Shown: positions 8,887-17,900, numbered from the stretch's first letter. The stretch: DNA of 64,000 nt from UBA6168 sp041392505 (GCA_041392505.1 JAWKLX010000028.1:1-64000), one strand, 5' to 3'. Numbers and translations: made by a program. The notes: a model not told the origin generated them from the letters alone.

Positions 8887-9798
8887 TCACTCCCCCTCCA
8901 CCAACAACCCATCACTTCCCCACACCCACATTCTCCGCTCCCCATAATCCACTCCCACTCTCCCCTTCCCAAAAAACGGCATCCCCAAAATCTCATCCAA
9001 ACCAATTGGCAGACCTTCGTTCAGGGGTTCGAGACCGATGACCGTTGCGGCCAGCGGGCCAAGAGGTCTATCATGAATAGTTAAGTTTTGTAGAGTACCG
9101 GAAGTTGCCGCTTGCTGATGATGGGTTATCCCTTTTACCTGTATTTTTTTCACTTCATCAAAATGGTCGGCTACGGGTTTAAATGATTTTTCATCAATAA
9201 TATTCACTTCGGAACCGGTGTCGAGGCCGAAGCGAAATTTCTTTTTACCGATTTGGGCAACAAGATAAGGAAGATGGCCACTAAACCGGAGATCAAATAT
9301 GGCATCTGGCGACTCGCTCACAGTAAAAGCAAATCCCTTTTTCTGGGAAGGAGCGATCGATAATTCATGGCGGTCGAAATCGAATAGGAGTTCTAGGTCT
9401 TTCAGAATGGAGTAACCGATGATGCCGAGTAATTGGATTCCTTTCACCTTTTCTATAGACGTTAAGTCTACCGATAGGGCAAATTGCTTTTTGATGGTTA
9501 GATCGCCGATAGAAAATTTCGTGACGGCATAACGACGGGCTTCACTGGTATGCCCGTTGAAGTCTACAAGCTGCTTCTGATTCCGAGAGAAACGCATACC
9601 TTCAAAATAACGCTCGTTTACGATGAGTTCCGGTGCGCCCGTATCGAGAAGAAATTTACCGGTTTGCCCATTCAAATTGGCTTCGATAATCAGCAAGTTA
9701 CCTTCCAATCGGAACGGGATATACTCTTGGGCACTAGAGCTGAGGGCAGTGGAGAACAGGAGGGCAAGGGCTAGACAAGTGTGTAAATGGTGGCTCAT
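8887..9798 (-). CDS. Secreted retropepsin-like aspartyl protease with two DTG motifs
   Basis: A 303-residue protein with a cleavable signal peptide (residues 1-23, ending 'SSSAQ'). Two retropepsin-like halves each carry an Asp-Thr-Gly motif: 'GKFLLDTGAPELIVNE' (about residue 52) and 'KFRFGLDTGSEVNIIDE' (about residue 187), each followed by a hydrophobic-hydrophobic-Gly segment ('LLGIIGYSIL', 'LDEILGMPFFG'). The double motif in one chain suggests an intramolecular pseudo-dimer. It should act in the periplasm or outside the cell; the substrate is unknown. It stands alone, with the IS on one side and a 520-bp gap on the other. Confidence 0.8.
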   Translation of the reverse strand: MSHHLHTCLALALLFSTALSSSAQEYIPFRLEGNLLIIEANLNGQTGKFLLDTGAPELIVNERYFEGMRFSRNQKQLVDFNGHTSEARRYAVTKFSIGDLTIKKQFALSVDLTSIEKVKGIQLLGIIGYSILKDLELLFDFDRHELSIAPSQKKGFAFTVSESPDAIFDLRFSGHLPYLVAQIGKKKFRFGLDTGSEVNIIDEKSFKPVADHFDEVKKIQVKGITHHQQAATSGTLQNLTIHDRPLGPLAATVIGLEPLNEGLPIGLDEILGMPFFGKGRVGVDYGERRMWVWGSDGLLVEGE

Positions 9799-10268
9799 TG
9801 TTCATGGATAAAAATGGTTAAGAAATTGGCGGTTTTGCGGTTTGTCTATGCGGGGAGGTACGGGAAGAACTAAAAATCTGCGTCCACTCGACGCCAACAT
9901 TTGATCCATAGTTTCATGACAATTTTTTAGCGATAGCGAGTAAATAGGTGGGTATTTAGTGAATTACTATCTAAGGTGCTTGAAATTTGTCGGTGGGAAT
10001 TCAGGGAGTTTCGATATTGAAGTGAAGAGTAATGCTTGAATTAAAAAGAAACCCCTCTAAGGATTAGATAAAAACAAATGACAAAAAACGTAAAAACCAA
10101 AATTTAATATGGCACATCAAATAAAACACCCTTTTATAAATGCCATACGCTGACTTTTTGCAAAATATTTGCCAAACAAGGCCAGCAATGAAATGAACTG
10201 GATTATTTGCCATTTTTAATGAAGAAAATATTTTTTCAGAAGGAACTTTACAAAAATCAAAAATCATT
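9799..10268. other. 470-bp gap with no recognisable gene
   Basis: No coding sequence with plausible composition, no repeat and no clear terminator could be found. It ends at the tRNA-Gln promoter. Confidence 0.5.
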
Positions 10269-10269
10269 A

Positions 10270-10277
10270 TACATTTG
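10270..10277 (+). promoter_or_regulatory. -7 promoter box (TACATTTG) of tRNA-Gln
   Basis: TACATTTG matches the Bacteroidota TAnnTTTG consensus and lies 42 bp before the tRNA. The following GCACCGCTTT resembles the start of the leaders at 15907 and 31678. Confidence 0.6.
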
Positions 10278-10318
10278 CACCGCTTTAGCCGGAAGCGGCA
10301 CTTAAAAGCATATAGGAT

Positions 10319-10390
10319 TGGCCCATGGTGTAATTGGCAACACAGCAGATTTTGGTTCTGTCGTTCAAGGTTCGAGTCCTTGTGGGCCAA
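10319..10390 (+). tRNA. tRNA-Gln (anticodon TTG)
   Basis: A 72-nt cloverleaf: acceptor TGGCCCA/TGGGCCA, T arm CAAGG-TTCGAGT-CCTTG, anticodon stem GCAGA/TCTGT with loop TTTTGGT and anticodon TTG at 10352-10354. CCA is not encoded. A terminator follows directly. Confidence 0.93.
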
Positions 10391-10391
10391 C

Positions 10392-10434
10392 AAAAAAGCC
10401 CTCGTGAGTTACTTGCGGGGGCTTTCCTATTTAC
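10392..10434 (+). terminator. Terminator after tRNA-Gln
   Basis: AAAGCCCTCG pairs with CGGGGGCTTT (one G-T pair) about 12 bases apart, followed by a short pyrimidine run. It ends the tRNA transcript before the membrane-protein gene. Confidence 0.6.
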
Positions 10435-10526
10435 GCCCGTATCTAATTCTTGACAGTCGGTCTAAAGATTTAACCTGTTCTGACAGCCACTCGCCAATTT
10501 TGAGCCTTTTCACAAAGCCATTCTGC

Positions 10527-11474
10527 ATGTCCAACGTCCCTTTCATTCTACTTCTTCGCCTAAGACAAGTCCGCCGGGCTATTGCCCAAGCAGGCATTGG
10601 GGTTGTATTGTTAGCAGCGCTGGCCACCTTCGGGATGGTCATGCAGATGTTGGCCGCTTTGCGGGAAATGGATTGGCCCGCCGTTAGCCTAATAGTACTT
10701 GCCTTGACTTGGTCATTGCAGGCAGCAAGAAAAGACTTACCCTTCCTCCGTTCTATTTGCAAAAACAGTTGGGCGTTTAAAAGTATATTGTCAGCAGAAT
10801 ACCTAATGCTACTTTCCCCGTTGCTGTTATTGTATGGATGGGGAGGTCAATGGCAACAGCTATTGGTCGTCGTTGGTGCTTCACTCATCACTGCCCTGAC
10901 TGCCGAACTAATCCCGATCACGAATAAACAACAGACTAAAAAGAGCCTGCCATTTATCCCACAAAATAATTTTGAAATAAAATCAAGGGTCGAGAAAAAC
11001 CCAATTCTATTTTCGGTCATATACGGCTTGAGCTTCCTTTCCTTTTTCCATATTTCTTTTTTCCCGATCAGCATCATAATTTTCTCTATTTTTTTAGCAG
11101 ATACATTTAAATATTATGAACCGACAACAATGGTTCACTGGAAAAAAGATTTTGTTTTCGAGAAATTAAAACGGAACATTGGCTTTTTATTATTGGCTTA
11201 TTTACCTCCATTTTTCTTATGCCTACTTTTTCAATGGAATTTTAAATGGTTAGCGGTTTATACTATGGCTATTTTATTAACTGTATCTATTCTGGCTATC
11301 TGTTTTAAATATGCCAACTATTCACCGTTATACCCAGAAATGGAAAGTTCAAATACCTTGAGTTTTTTATTATTACTTTCTTTTTTACCAGGCTTTATTT
11401 TAATCACAATAAGCTTTTCTTTTGTCCAATATTTCAAAGCAATAAAAAACATGGAGTATTTTTTCGGCCCGTAA
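10527..11474 (+). CDS. Multi-pass membrane protein, probable ABC transporter permease partner
   Basis: The ATG at 10527 is chosen because the frame upstream runs through the tRNA. The 315 residues contain about eight hydrophobic segments (for example 'GVVLLAALATFGMVM', 'YLMLLSPLLLLYG', 'FLLLAYLPPFFLCLLF', 'FLLLLSFLPGFILITISF') separated by a charged cytoplasmic loop (~135-165). No family is recognised with confidence. The gene lies 80 bp upstream of an ABC ATPase on the same strand, which suggests an ABC-2-type exporter pair. Its second half is very AT-rich. Confidence 0.7.
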   Translation: MSNVPFILLLRLRQVRRAIAQAGIGVVLLAALATFGMVMQMLAALREMDWPAVSLIVLALTWSLQAARKDLPFLRSICKNSWAFKSILSAEYLMLLSPLLLLYGWGGQWQQLLVVVGASLITALTAELIPITNKQQTKKSLPFIPQNNFEIKSRVEKNPILFSVIYGLSFLSFFHISFFPISIIIFSIFLADTFKYYEPTTMVHWKKDFVFEKLKRNIGFLLLAYLPPFFLCLLFQWNFKWLAVYTMAILLTVSILAICFKYANYSPLYPEMESSNTLSFLLLLSFLPGFILITISFSFVQYFKAIKNMEYFFGP

Positions 11475-11554
11475 TTTATCTGGCTTGACTTAAATATAAA
11501 AATGCAATTCATCAGACTTGATGACCTGAGTCCATTATTCTCAAAAATACAATT

Positions 11555-12229
11555 ATGCTCAAATTAGAAAATATCAATTTCCATTTCGGGGAGAAAATAA
11601 TTTTTGAAAAATTAAACCTGTCATTTACAGAAGGGCAAGTCCACGGTATAGTTGGAAAAAATGGCATTGGCAAAACAACCCTTTTTAGAAACATGGCTGG
11701 CATTTACCGACCACAGTCGGGGAATTTATTATTTAATGACAGACCACTAAAAAAAGACGACATTTCTTTTTTGCCAACCTCGCCTTATTTTTATCCATAT
11801 ATCAATGGCGGCGAATATATCAAATTGGTCAACGGTTCAATTAGCCCAAAAATAAGCCAATATGCAGACCTGCTTGACCTGCCTTTAAACCAATTAATCG
11901 ACACTTATTCGACAGGCATGAAAAAGAAAGTTGCGTTCCTTGGTGCTATCAGCCAAGACCGGCCTGTTTTGATTTTGGACGAACCATTCAACGGCGTTGA
12001 TCTGGAAAGCAATGAAATTTTAAAATCCATTATTTTAAAAGAAAAAAGAGGGCGTGTTTTATTAATTTCTTCTCATATACTCAGTTCATTAACGAACATT
12101 AGTGATTCTATTTATTTTATTCAAAAAGGTTTTATAGTGGATATTTATGCGAAAAATGAATTCACCAAATTAGAAGCCATTATTCAAAATGACATTGAAG
12201 AAAAAATAAACCGGGCTGGCGTTTTGTAA
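11555..12229 (+). CDS. ABC transporter ATP-binding protein
   Basis: A 224-residue ATPase with Walker A 'GIVGKNGIGKTTLF' (about residue 33), signature 'YSTGMKKKVAFLGA', Walker B 'PVLILDEPFNGVD' and switch His 'LLISSHIL'. The signature begins STGMK rather than LSGGQ, typical of ABC-2-type exporters. It would energise transport by the membrane protein encoded just upstream; cargo unknown. The gene converges with the one at 12249 with only 19 bp between stops and no obvious terminator hairpin. Confidence 0.9.
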   Translation: MLKLENINFHFGEKIIFEKLNLSFTEGQVHGIVGKNGIGKTTLFRNMAGIYRPQSGNLLFNDRPLKKDDISFLPTSPYFYPYINGGEYIKLVNGSISPKISQYADLLDLPLNQLIDTYSTGMKKKVAFLGAISQDRPVLILDEPFNGVDLESNEILKSIILKEKRGRVLLISSHILSSLTNISDSIYFIQKGFIVDIYAKNEFTKLEAIIQNDIEEKINRAGVL

Positions 12230-12248
12230 ACTTTTATCTATCCATTAT

Positions 12249-13349
12249 TTAAATCTCACTGCCTTCCACTGGCTTCAATATAGTCAACACTGTACAAAGC
12301 CCAATTGCCCTGATTGCAGGCACTTTCGTTCCATCTTCCAATTCGTGCATCGTGTTTAAAAAAGTCCATTGAAAATTTTCCAGCGGCATTTTATATTCCT
12401 CCAATAAATCTTGCAATTCATTTTGTTCACGCAACCATTTTTTCTGTGCGCTCCATTTGGCCAAATTGGGGACAGATTTTTCGTCGGCATAAGCCACCGT
12501 CCAAACAATGGGCACATTAAAAGTATGGTGATAAATATCTTTTTGATGCCGAGGCTGCCGCCGGGAAAGGGCATCCTCCCAATTAATTTCTACCTGCGGA
12601 TATCGTTTTTTTAATTGGGCAATTAATTCTTGGTCCGTTGGTCGATATGTTTTGGGGTAAAACGCATAATACGATTCTAACTGACTGCGGCAAGGTCTAC
12701 CTTCTGTCGGTTCGTAGCGGATAAAATGTACGGACGATTTTACAGGTACTGGCTGCGAGGCCCCAAATGCTTTTCCAATTGTTTTTAATAATTCAACATT
12801 TCGTCCAACCGCACAACCGTGAATATGAATTTCGGTGCAATCATCTGCAATAAACTCAGGCAGCGGACGCAACTTATTATTTTCTATCGCTGATTTAATG
12901 GAGGCCACCGTCGTCCTTTTTCCTCCCGGCAAAGTGGCGACCCCAAGACCACTCCATTCATTGCCGTGAACCACTAAATTAATTTTCCCCCACGGCATTT
13001 GTCCAGACTGAAAATGAGTGGCCAAATAATCCCGCACCTCCAAAATTGAACGACAACTGGTGATTAATTGTTCGGTCTTTTCTGTTGGGTGGGTGCGGTA
13101 AAATTGAGTAGCGGAAGCGTAATAATTTTCTTCTGGTTTTTCATCTTCCCCTAAAATAAAGGTGATATTTTCCCGCTCGGTCGCCGTCACTTCTGGTTGT
13201 TTTGCAAAATTAACAGGCACATTATATTCATTAATATTTTGCGTTTTCAATAATTCATTTTTTGGAAAGAAAAAATCCGAAAAAGCAATCAGTATTATAA
13301 AAAGGCCCGTCGCCATTAAATTATATGCGATGAATTTTTTGTTGGTCAT
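12249..13349 (-). CDS. Membrane-anchored clan CD-like (caspase/gingipain-type) cysteine peptidase candidate
   Basis: A 366-residue protein with one N-terminal membrane helix (about 9-28) and the rest presumably periplasmic. I do not recognise a named family with certainty. Two motifs resemble the His-Cys dyad of clan CD peptidases: a hydrophobic strand ending in His-Gly ('INLVVHGNEWSG', about residue 125) and a second strand followed by Gly-Cys ('EIHIHGCAVGRN', about residue 176), the arrangement seen in caspase-like and DUF4347-type proteins. The C-terminal half ('WEDALSRRQPRHQKD', 'FNVPIVWTVAYAD') has no recognised features. It lies 65 bp downstream of the VIT/VWA gene on the same strand, probably in one transcript. 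Peptidase activity is an inference from motif layout. Confidence 0.55.
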   Translation of the reverse strand: MTNKKFIAYNLMATGLFIILIAFSDFFFPKNELLKTQNINEYNVPVNFAKQPEVTATERENITFILGEDEKPEENYYASATQFYRTHPTEKTEQLITSCRSILEVRDYLATHFQSGQMPWGKINLVVHGNEWSGLGVATLPGGKRTTVASIKSAIENNKLRPLPEFIADDCTEIHIHGCAVGRNVELLKTIGKAFGASQPVPVKSSVHFIRYEPTEGRPCRSQLESYYAFYPKTYRPTDQELIAQLKKRYPQVEINWEDALSRRQPRHQKDIYHHTFNVPIVWTVAYADEKSVPNLAKWSAQKKWLREQNELQDLLEEYKMPLENFQWTFLNTMHELEDGTKVPAIRAIGLCTVLTILKPVEGSEI

Positions 13350-13414
13350 TTTAATTAATTTTTAGTTTGGAATTTAAATCAAGGGGGCGACCGAAATGCC
13401 GCCCCCCATGTCAA

Positions 13415-15445
13415 TCAGCCCAATTTTCTCCAACCAATCAATAAAAGCCCCACACCTAAAATGAGTGCGAAAAACCGATATAAATTGGAAGCAGAAAATA
13501 TTCCTTTATTTATTCCTTTTAATATCACACCTTCGATGGCCGGTGAAAAACCGACGGCATAATCTGACACATTTTCCGGCAAGGGCAAAGCTTGTTTCAC
13601 GGCCACCGTTTCACCAGTTTCTTTATTGATGATTTCTTTATCCACTGCAACGAAAGAGGTGTAGGCGGTCATCAAATTATAATCAAGTCCAAGCTGGGTG
13701 ACTTCTTTTACCCGGCCTTCATCGTAATTTAAATTATTGTAATCATCCAGCAACCGGATGCGTTCCCTCGCCCAGAGGTAGCGGAGGGCAGCATTGCGCC
13801 GATCAGGTTTCACGCTGGCTACATCAAAAGTGGTTTTGAATTTTTTCCTGCCGCTATGGCCTTTGACCGTGATAGAACCATTTGCACTGCCCTTATATTT
13901 CCCGAAAAAAACCAATGGTCGCTCGGCCATCACATCAGGCATGGAGGAAGGTTCCAAATCATACACCACAAAATCATTGAACTGTGCCTTTACCCGCGTC
14001 AGCACGGGCGACTCAATGTATTTTCTAAATTTTTCCGCACCTGCATTGGCCTCCGATTCATCGGTCACGATGGTCGGCTGGCCTTGTCCCACGTGCGCCA
14101 ACCCTTCGATCAAATGGCGGTTTACGCCCGAACCGATGCCAAAGGCAAACAGGTTCGCATTGTCCAAATTATTGCGCACAAGATCGAACGCTTCTTGTTC
14201 CACATTGATATAACCATCGGTGATGACGACGAACGAACGGGAAACGCTTTCATCGGCCCTTGGTAATTGCAGCGCCCGTCTGAGCGCTGACAGCAAATTC
14301 GTGCCACCGCTGCCGCCTTGTTCGCCAAGGAAGTTGATGGCTTGTTCGATGTTCTCCTGGCTGGCATTCAACGATTGTTGTGCTAAAACAGCAGAGGTGC
14401 TGGCAAAGAGCATTACGTTGAACCTGTCAGAGGGGCGCAGGTTGGTCATCAAATTCCGCATCAGTTTTTTGGAAACGTTGAGCGGGAAGCCGTGCATAGA
14501 GCCGGATACGTCCACGATGAATACATACTCACGGGCCGGAATGTCCTCCGGTTTCACCTTATTGGGAGGCTGCACCATCATGAGGAAATAATTTTCATCG
14601 CCGTGTTCGTACAACAGCAATCCTTCTTGAATCTGTCCACCGGCCAATTGGTATTGCAAAATGAAGTCCCGGTTGCCCCCGTTTTTTTCCGAGGGATCGA
14701 GGGAAATATTAGCAGTGGTCGTGCCTTCGTATTGGGTATTGATTTTATGGGTACCACAGGTTACATCCTGGATGGGCATGCCACCTGATAGCCATACATT
14801 CAGCCCAAATTCATACGGAGGCATTTCCCCTCTTTTCAAATAAGGCGTATTCGTAAAACTCGTTTGCCCATTGCTTTCGCCTGTAAATCGAGGGCCAACA
14901 GTCGTTGGGTAAACGAACTCATAAACACCACTTTCAGGCACCAGTAGTTCGGTGTAATTGACGACCACCTGAATCTCATCGCCGGGCATAATGTTGGCGA
15001 CGTTCATCTGGAAAACGTTGGGGCGTTCCTGCTCCAGAAGGGATGTCCGTTGGCCATTTTCTTTGGCCGTCTCGTAGGTCTGGCGAGCTTGGTTTTTCTC
15101 CTGAATCTCGGCCTCGACCACCCGGTTTCCAATAACCATTTTCATCCCATAAATAGCAGCACGGGTAGAGGTGGGGAAAACGTATATGGCTTCCAACGGC
15201 TTCGCACCTTCGTTTTTATACACCTGCGAAATGGTCACATCAGCGATCACGCCAGAGATGTTCACATCCGCCTTGGTAGATTTCAGGGGGAGTTGATCAA
15301 CATTAGGGTCAGCCGTTTTTACAAAAAAATAAGGAGCACTTGTTTTGTCATCGTTTTGCCCTTGGGCCAGCAATTGGCCGCCAAAACAAAACGTCACGAA
15401 CAATATCAAAGAGGTGATTAACTGGGCTGTCTTTTTCATTTTCAA
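13415..15445 (-). CDS. VIT and VWA domain surface protein with C-terminal membrane anchor
   Basis: A 676-residue protein with a signal peptide (1-27, ending 'GGQLLAQ'). A VIT (vault/inter-alpha-trypsin) domain covers about 40-165 ('VNISGVIADVTISQVYKNEG', 'ARQTYETAKENGQRTSLLEQ'), followed by a von Willebrand A domain with an intact metal site 'VFIVDVSGSMHG' (DxSxS) and 'VVITDGYIN'. The C terminus is one helix 'FFALILGVGLLLIG' followed by WRKLG, giving a membrane-anchored protein facing the periplasm or, if processed, the surface. VIT-VWA proteins in other phyla are often sortase targets encoded beside their processing enzyme; here the neighbour is the clan CD-like protein. Confidence 0.85.
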   Translation of the reverse strand: MKMKKTAQLITSLILFVTFCFGGQLLAQGQNDDKTSAPYFFVKTADPNVDQLPLKSTKADVNISGVIADVTISQVYKNEGAKPLEAIYVFPTSTRAAIYGMKMVIGNRVVEAEIQEKNQARQTYETAKENGQRTSLLEQERPNVFQMNVANIMPGDEIQVVVNYTELLVPESGVYEFVYPTTVGPRFTGESNGQTSFTNTPYLKRGEMPPYEFGLNVWLSGGMPIQDVTCGTHKINTQYEGTTTANISLDPSEKNGGNRDFILQYQLAGGQIQEGLLLYEHGDENYFLMMVQPPNKVKPEDIPAREYVFIVDVSGSMHGFPLNVSKKLMRNLMTNLRPSDRFNVMLFASTSAVLAQQSLNASQENIEQAINFLGEQGGSGGTNLLSALRRALQLPRADESVSRSFVVITDGYINVEQEAFDLVRNNLDNANLFAFGIGSGVNRHLIEGLAHVGQGQPTIVTDESEANAGAEKFRKYIESPVLTRVKAQFNDFVVYDLEPSSMPDVMAERPLVFFGKYKGSANGSITVKGHSGRKKFKTTFDVASVKPDRRNAALRYLWARERIRLLDDYNNLNYDEGRVKEVTQLGLDYNLMTAYTSFVAVDKEIINKETGETVAVKQALPLPENVSDYAVGFSPAIEGVILKGINKGIFSASNLYRFFALILGVGLLLIGWRKLG

Positions 15446-15876
15446 AAATTTTTACGGTTAAATAAGTTTGGAAAACATGGGAACTGTCTTCGTTTCGGGA
15501 GGCAAGTTGCAGGCAGATGGCCCGGTAAGCTATGGCGGATGAGTAAGCGTTGGGGAAGATTGATTATTCGTTGGTGAGCTTAATACATTAACAGATAATG
15601 GTCTATTTGTTGGGTTTCTCCCTTATTTATAGGCTCAAAGATATTTCCGTTCTAAAAAGCGAAGGCCTACAATATTGACATGGGACACCTATCAAATGAT
15701 GAGAGAAATGAAGGCAAAAATAAGAAATGCGTATTGACCAAATTTATAGATAGAAAAAACTTACTACAATAGTTCTTCTTCGTACCCTCACTTCGACTTT
15801 AAAAATTTTTGTGCGAAAATCCAACTGTTTATCAGGCAGTTATGAAACCATTTCTCAAAAAAAATTACTAAATAGG
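15446..15876. other. Intergenic stretch between the VIT/VWA gene and the rplM promoter
   Basis: About 430 bp between divergent transcription units. No gene or repeat could be supported; it should contain the promoter of the VIT/VWA operon, which I could not place. Confidence 0.45.
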
Positions 15877-15906
15877 TTGTTTTTCACACAAAGAAATCTA
15901 CTTTTG
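15877..15906 (+). promoter_or_regulatory. Promoter of the ribosomal protein operon
   Basis: TTG at 15877-15879 and TACTTTTG at 15899-15906 are separated by 19 bases, an excellent match to the Bacteroidota -33/-7 promoter. The leader to the rplM start is about 160 nt and contains an ATAACCT/AGGTTAT hairpin (15930-15958) that could take part in autoregulation; that role is speculative. Confidence 0.75.
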
Positions 15907-16070
15907 CAGCCGCTTAGGAAAAAGGGGACATAACCTGATGAAATAAGCGATAGGTTATCGAACCAATTACCATTAAATTTTGCTGGCGGTTTTTGGGTTT
16001 CAGCCATGATAGATTTCACATTTTCATTGCCTGAACTTTTAGCCAAACAGCTAATTCAAATCATAAAATC

Positions 16071-16514
16071 GTGAATACTCGGAGCTATAACACCGAATCT
16101 GCGAAGAACGAAACAGTGCAGCGCGAATGGCATGTTGTTGATGCAGAAGGACAGACGGCAGGCCGTTTGTTCAGCCGTATTGCTCATGTACTGATGGGCA
16201 AGCACAAGCCTTCCTTCACCTCGCATATTGACACCGGCGATTACGTGATCGTCATCAATGCGGAGAAAATCCGGTTCACTGGCAACAAAGTGCTGAAAAA
16301 AGAATACGTGCGCCACACAGGTTACCCCGGTGGTCAGCGTAGAGAGAACGTGGCCAGTATGCTTAACCGCAAACCTGAATTCATTATCGAAAAAGGTGTG
16401 AAAGGCATGTTGCCCAAAAACAAATTGGGCAGGGCCATGTACAAAAAGCTTTTTGTTTATGCTGGTGCTGAACATCCGCACCAAGCCCAAAAGCCACAAC
16501 CTTTCAAATTCTAA
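16071..16514 (+). CDS. rplM: 50S ribosomal protein L13
   Basis: A 147-residue protein beginning at GTG with the usual Bacteroidota N terminus 'MNTRSYNTESAKN'. L13 hallmarks are 'REWHVVDAEGQTAGRLFSRI', 'GDYVIVINAEKI', 'HTGYPGG' and 'GMLPKNKLGRAMYKKLFVY'. It is an early-assembling protein of the large subunit. It heads the conserved rplM-rpsI-rpsB-tsf order and is the first gene after the promoter at 15877; L13 is known in other bacteria to regulate its own operon. Confidence 0.97.
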   Translation: MNTRSYNTESAKNETVQREWHVVDAEGQTAGRLFSRIAHVLMGKHKPSFTSHIDTGDYVIVINAEKIRFTGNKVLKKEYVRHTGYPGGQRRENVASMLNRKPEFIIEKGVKGMLPKNKLGRAMYKKLFVYAGAEHPHQAQKPQPFKF

Positions 16515-16591
16515 AATGCAAATGGTTTTGGGCATCAATTATTGAATACCAATAACTGGCCGCCAATTACCAACAGCCAATATTCTCAAAC

Positions 16592-16981
16592 ATGGAAATG
16601 ATAAATGCCATCGGCAGGAGGAAGCGTTCCATCGCACGGGTTTACCTGACTCAAGGTACAGGTAAAATAACTGTGAACGGCAAGGACTACAAAGAGTACT
16701 TTCCACAATTGCACATCCAGCCCAGCGTTACCGACCCTTTCGTTACTGTCGCACTTGAAAGCAACCTCTACGACTTGAAGGTCAATGTGATGGGAGGTGG
16801 TTTCAAAGGACAAGCAGAAGCAGTTCGTATGGCCATTGCACGTGCATTGGTAAAATTGAACGGCGAATTCCGCAAGCCTTTGAAAACTAAAAAGATGCTA
16901 ACCCGTGATGCCCGTTCTGTTGAACGTAAAAAATACGGTAAGCCAAAAGCAAGGAAGAGCTTCCAGTTCTCAAAACGTTAA
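16592..16981 (+). CDS. rpsI: 30S ribosomal protein S9
   Basis: A 129-residue protein with the S9 signature: 'NAIGRRKRSIARVYL', 'GKITVNGKDYKEYF', 'GGGFKGQAEAVRMAIARAL' and the basic C terminus 'KKYGKPKARKSFQFSKR', whose final Lys-Arg reaches the ribosomal P site. It lies 77 bp after rplM and is normally co-transcribed with it. Confidence 0.97.
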   Translation: MEMINAIGRRKRSIARVYLTQGTGKITVNGKDYKEYFPQLHIQPSVTDPFVTVALESNLYDLKVNVMGGGFKGQAEAVRMAIARALVKLNGEFRKPLKTKKMLTRDARSVERKKYGKPKARKSFQFSKR

Positions 16982-17062
16982 TGCTTGGTATTTGGAATCA
17001 GTTATTCGGTATTTCCACAATTTCTTAATACCTGGTTCCCAATGCCCAATCACCATATAATA

Positions 17063-17800
17063 ATGGCAAAACCTACCTATCAAGAATTACTCGATGCCGG
17101 TGTACACTTTGGCCACATGCGTAAAAAGTGGAACCCTAAAATGGCTCCGTATATTTTCATGGAGCGCAAAGGCATCCATATCATAGACCTCAACCGTACT
17201 TCTGAAGCCCTCGAACGCGCTGCGAACGCTATGCGTGCAGTAGCCAAATCTGGCCGGAAGATTTTGTTTGTTGCTACCAAAAAGCAAGCCCGCGACATCG
17301 TTGCGCAAGCTGCTGAATCCGTCAACATGCCTTACGTAACCGAGCGTTGGTTAGGTGGTATGATGACCAACTTCTCGACCATCAAGCGTTCTGTTAAAAA
17401 AATGCAGAGCATTGAGCGTATGCTCACCGATGGTACAGCAACCAACATGACCAAAAAGGAGCGCCTTACATTGGAGCGGGAGCGCCTGAAGTTGCAAAAA
17501 GTATTGGGCGGTATCGAACATTTGATGCGCTTGCCTGCTGCGGTTTTTGTTGTGGACATCATGCACGAGCATTTGGCCATTGCCGAAGCTACCCGTTTGG
17601 GCATCCGTACTTTCGCCATGGTCGACACCAACTCCGACCCTAAGAAAGTGGACTTCCCGATCCCTTCCAATGACGATGCTTCTAAATCGATTGGTGTTAT
17701 TACCAATTATTTGGTGGAAGCTATCCGTGAAGGTTTGGCGGAACGCCAAACAATGGGTAAGTCGCAAAAAGACGAAGCTGCTACGGCATCTGCTGAATAA
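17063..17800 (+). CDS. rpsB: 30S ribosomal protein S2
   Basis: The start is set at the ATG at 17063, since S2 proteins begin 'MAKPTYQELLDAGVHFGH'; the frame is open further upstream but without homology. It encodes 245 residues with 'RKKWNPKMAPYIFMERKGIHIIDL', 'ERWLGGMMTNFSTI' and 'IRTFAMVDTNSDPKKVDFPIP' (each an S2 hallmark, cut here to its core). The product binds the small-subunit head/platform and recruits S1. A terminator hairpin precedes tsf, allowing partial uncoupling. Confidence 0.96.
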   Translation: MAKPTYQELLDAGVHFGHMRKKWNPKMAPYIFMERKGIHIIDLNRTSEALERAANAMRAVAKSGRKILFVATKKQARDIVAQAAESVNMPYVTERWLGGMMTNFSTIKRSVKKMQSIERMLTDGTATNMTKKERLTLERERLKLQKVLGGIEHLMRLPAAVFVVDIMHEHLAIAEATRLGIRTFAMVDTNSDPKKVDFPIPSNDDASKSIGVITNYLVEAIREGLAERQTMGKSQKDEAATASAE

Positions 17801-17814
17801 GAAAGAAGAAAAGG

Positions 17815-17840
17815 AAAGGCAACTCATGTTGCCTTTTTCT
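17815..17840 (+). terminator. Terminator between rpsB and tsf
   Basis: AAAGGCAAC / GTTGCCTTT hairpin with a 4-base loop and a T-run. It probably attenuates rather than fully separates tsf. Confidence 0.8.
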
Positions 17841-17900
17841 TATGCAGACCATTTTAAGTAAGTACTACCATTTTAATAACCATTTAAATTTAAAATAGAC

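Noticed and set aside
10275..10526. Upstream extension of the membrane-protein gene
   Set aside because: The frame runs through tRNA-Gln and its terminator; the start at 10527 is consistent with the gene structure.
13794..14266. Two overlapping + strand frames of about 140 codons within the VIT/VWA gene
   Set aside because: Antisense to a well-conserved VWA protein and without recognisable domains.
15907..16070. Known ribosomal-protein leader (L13-type) regulatory RNA
   Set aside because: Only one short stem could be seen and it does not match a leader structure I can name; left as a remark with the promoter.
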